Assembly (NCBI GenBank): GCA_018830885.1
Contig: JAHJRI010000203.1
Span: forward strand, 1 to 32,718
Origin: a bacterium
GTDB taxonomy: Bacteria > SAR324 > XYD2-FULL-50-16
DNA: 32,718 bases
Direction of reading: 5' to 3'
Made by a program: the position numbers and the translations under genes. The notes under the pieces were generated by a model. That model saw only the letters and a list, made by a program, of their open reading frames with translations, was not told where the DNA came from and did no database searches. Every line of letters begins with the position of its first letter. Positions within the stretch are counted from its first letter, which is position 1. Positions 32,435 to 32,718 of the stretch are shown here, in pieces.

Positions 32435-32718
32435 ATGAAAACATTCACATTTGAAAATAAGCATATCCTGGTGACCGGTGCCGGAGGGGGGCTTGGCTCA
32501 GCCTTCATCAGAATACTCATCGAATTGGGGGCTCAGCTGGTGATTTCCGATCGTTCACCCGAAATAACGGAACGATTGCAATCGAGGTATGCCGGGCATA
32601 ACCGTATTATCGCGGTGCCTGCCGATTTATCGGTGCCCGGAGAAGCCGGGAAACTGGCAGAAACTGCGCTTACAGAACTGGGCCATATTGATGTCCTGAT
32701 AAACAATGCCGGGATCGG
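32435..32718 (+). CDS. Short-chain dehydrogenase/reductase, 3' end beyond window
   Basis: The first 94 codons of an SDR-family oxidoreductase are present; the frame is open to the window edge. The cofactor-binding motif TGAGGGLG lies at residues 14-21 (pattern TGxxxGxG). Asp39 in VISDRS suggests NAD rather than NADP preference. ADLS and the structural motif NNAG near the window edge are also present. The Tyr-x-x-x-Lys active site lies outside. GAGGG about 14 bases upstream and CAGGG right before ATG give a weak ribosome binding site. A miniature mobile element ends about 140 bases upstream. Substrate unknown. Confidence 0.85.
   Translation, partial: MKTFTFENKHILVTGAGGGLGSAFIRILIELGAQLVISDRSPEITERLQSRYAGHNRIIAVPADLSVPGEAGKLAETALTELGHIDVLINNAGI

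Overview
The window reads as a chromosomal segment of an anaerobic deltaproteobacterium (Desulfobacterota), most likely a Desulfobacteraceae or Desulfosarcina-type organism. That placement is an inference from gene content: a class III (PhaC/PhaE) polyhydroxyalkanoate synthase, small phasins of the kind common in that group, fatty-acid CoA ligase and acyl-CoA dehydrogenase genes, a corrinoid-activator-like protein beside a homocysteine methyltransferase, and many two-component proteins. No rRNA, tRNA, CRISPR array, transposase or phage gene was seen.

Layout. (1) 1-812 is non-coding. It holds a 239-bp miniature inverted-repeat element (19-257) with a 22-bp tandem repeat inside it. (2) 813-5257, plus strand: a PHA operon of divergent PhaC-like protein, PhaE, canonical class III PhaC and a stand-alone tandem-GAF protein. 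Two phasin-like genes (5457-6265, minus) converge on it and have a good sigma-54-type promoter candidate. (3) 6266-7159 is a gap with an amidohydrolase relic. (4) 7160-10035, plus: ornithine cyclodeaminase/mu-crystallin-family protein, class IV aminotransferase and crotonase-fold protein. (5) 10060-14560: two divergent hybrid histidine kinases. (6) 21024-14612, minus: a tight five-gene operon of enolase-superfamily enzyme, GMC oxidoreductase, membrane-embedded M28 peptidase, ACC-deaminase-fold PLP enzyme and membrane-anchored PQQ-type propeller. This is the best candidate for an undescribed pathway. (7) ywbE and a flavin monooxygenase, minus. (8) 23204-26193, plus: a consensus sigma-70 promoter, a structured leader of about 200 nt, a RACo/RamA-like [2Fe-2S]/ASKHA protein and a homocysteine S-methyltransferase-family protein. 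(9) 26225-31331, minus: DMT exporter, monoacylglycerol-lipase-like hydrolase, acyl-CoA ligase and acyl-CoA dehydrogenase. (10) A 1.1-kb gap carries a second copy of the miniature element (32123-32292) with clean 8-bp flanking direct repeats. A short-chain dehydrogenase then runs off the window edge.

How the genes fit together. The PHA block makes and coats storage granules. The ligase, dehydrogenase, crotonase and lipase genes would feed or drain the acyl-CoA pool. The aminotransferase, mu-crystallin-like, ACC-deaminase-like and enolase-superfamily enzymes suggest processing of amino or hydroxy acids whose identity cannot be read from sequence. The two miniature elements share terminal repeats (20 of 22 bases between the best pair), so they are one non-autonomous family mobilised by a transposase outside this window.
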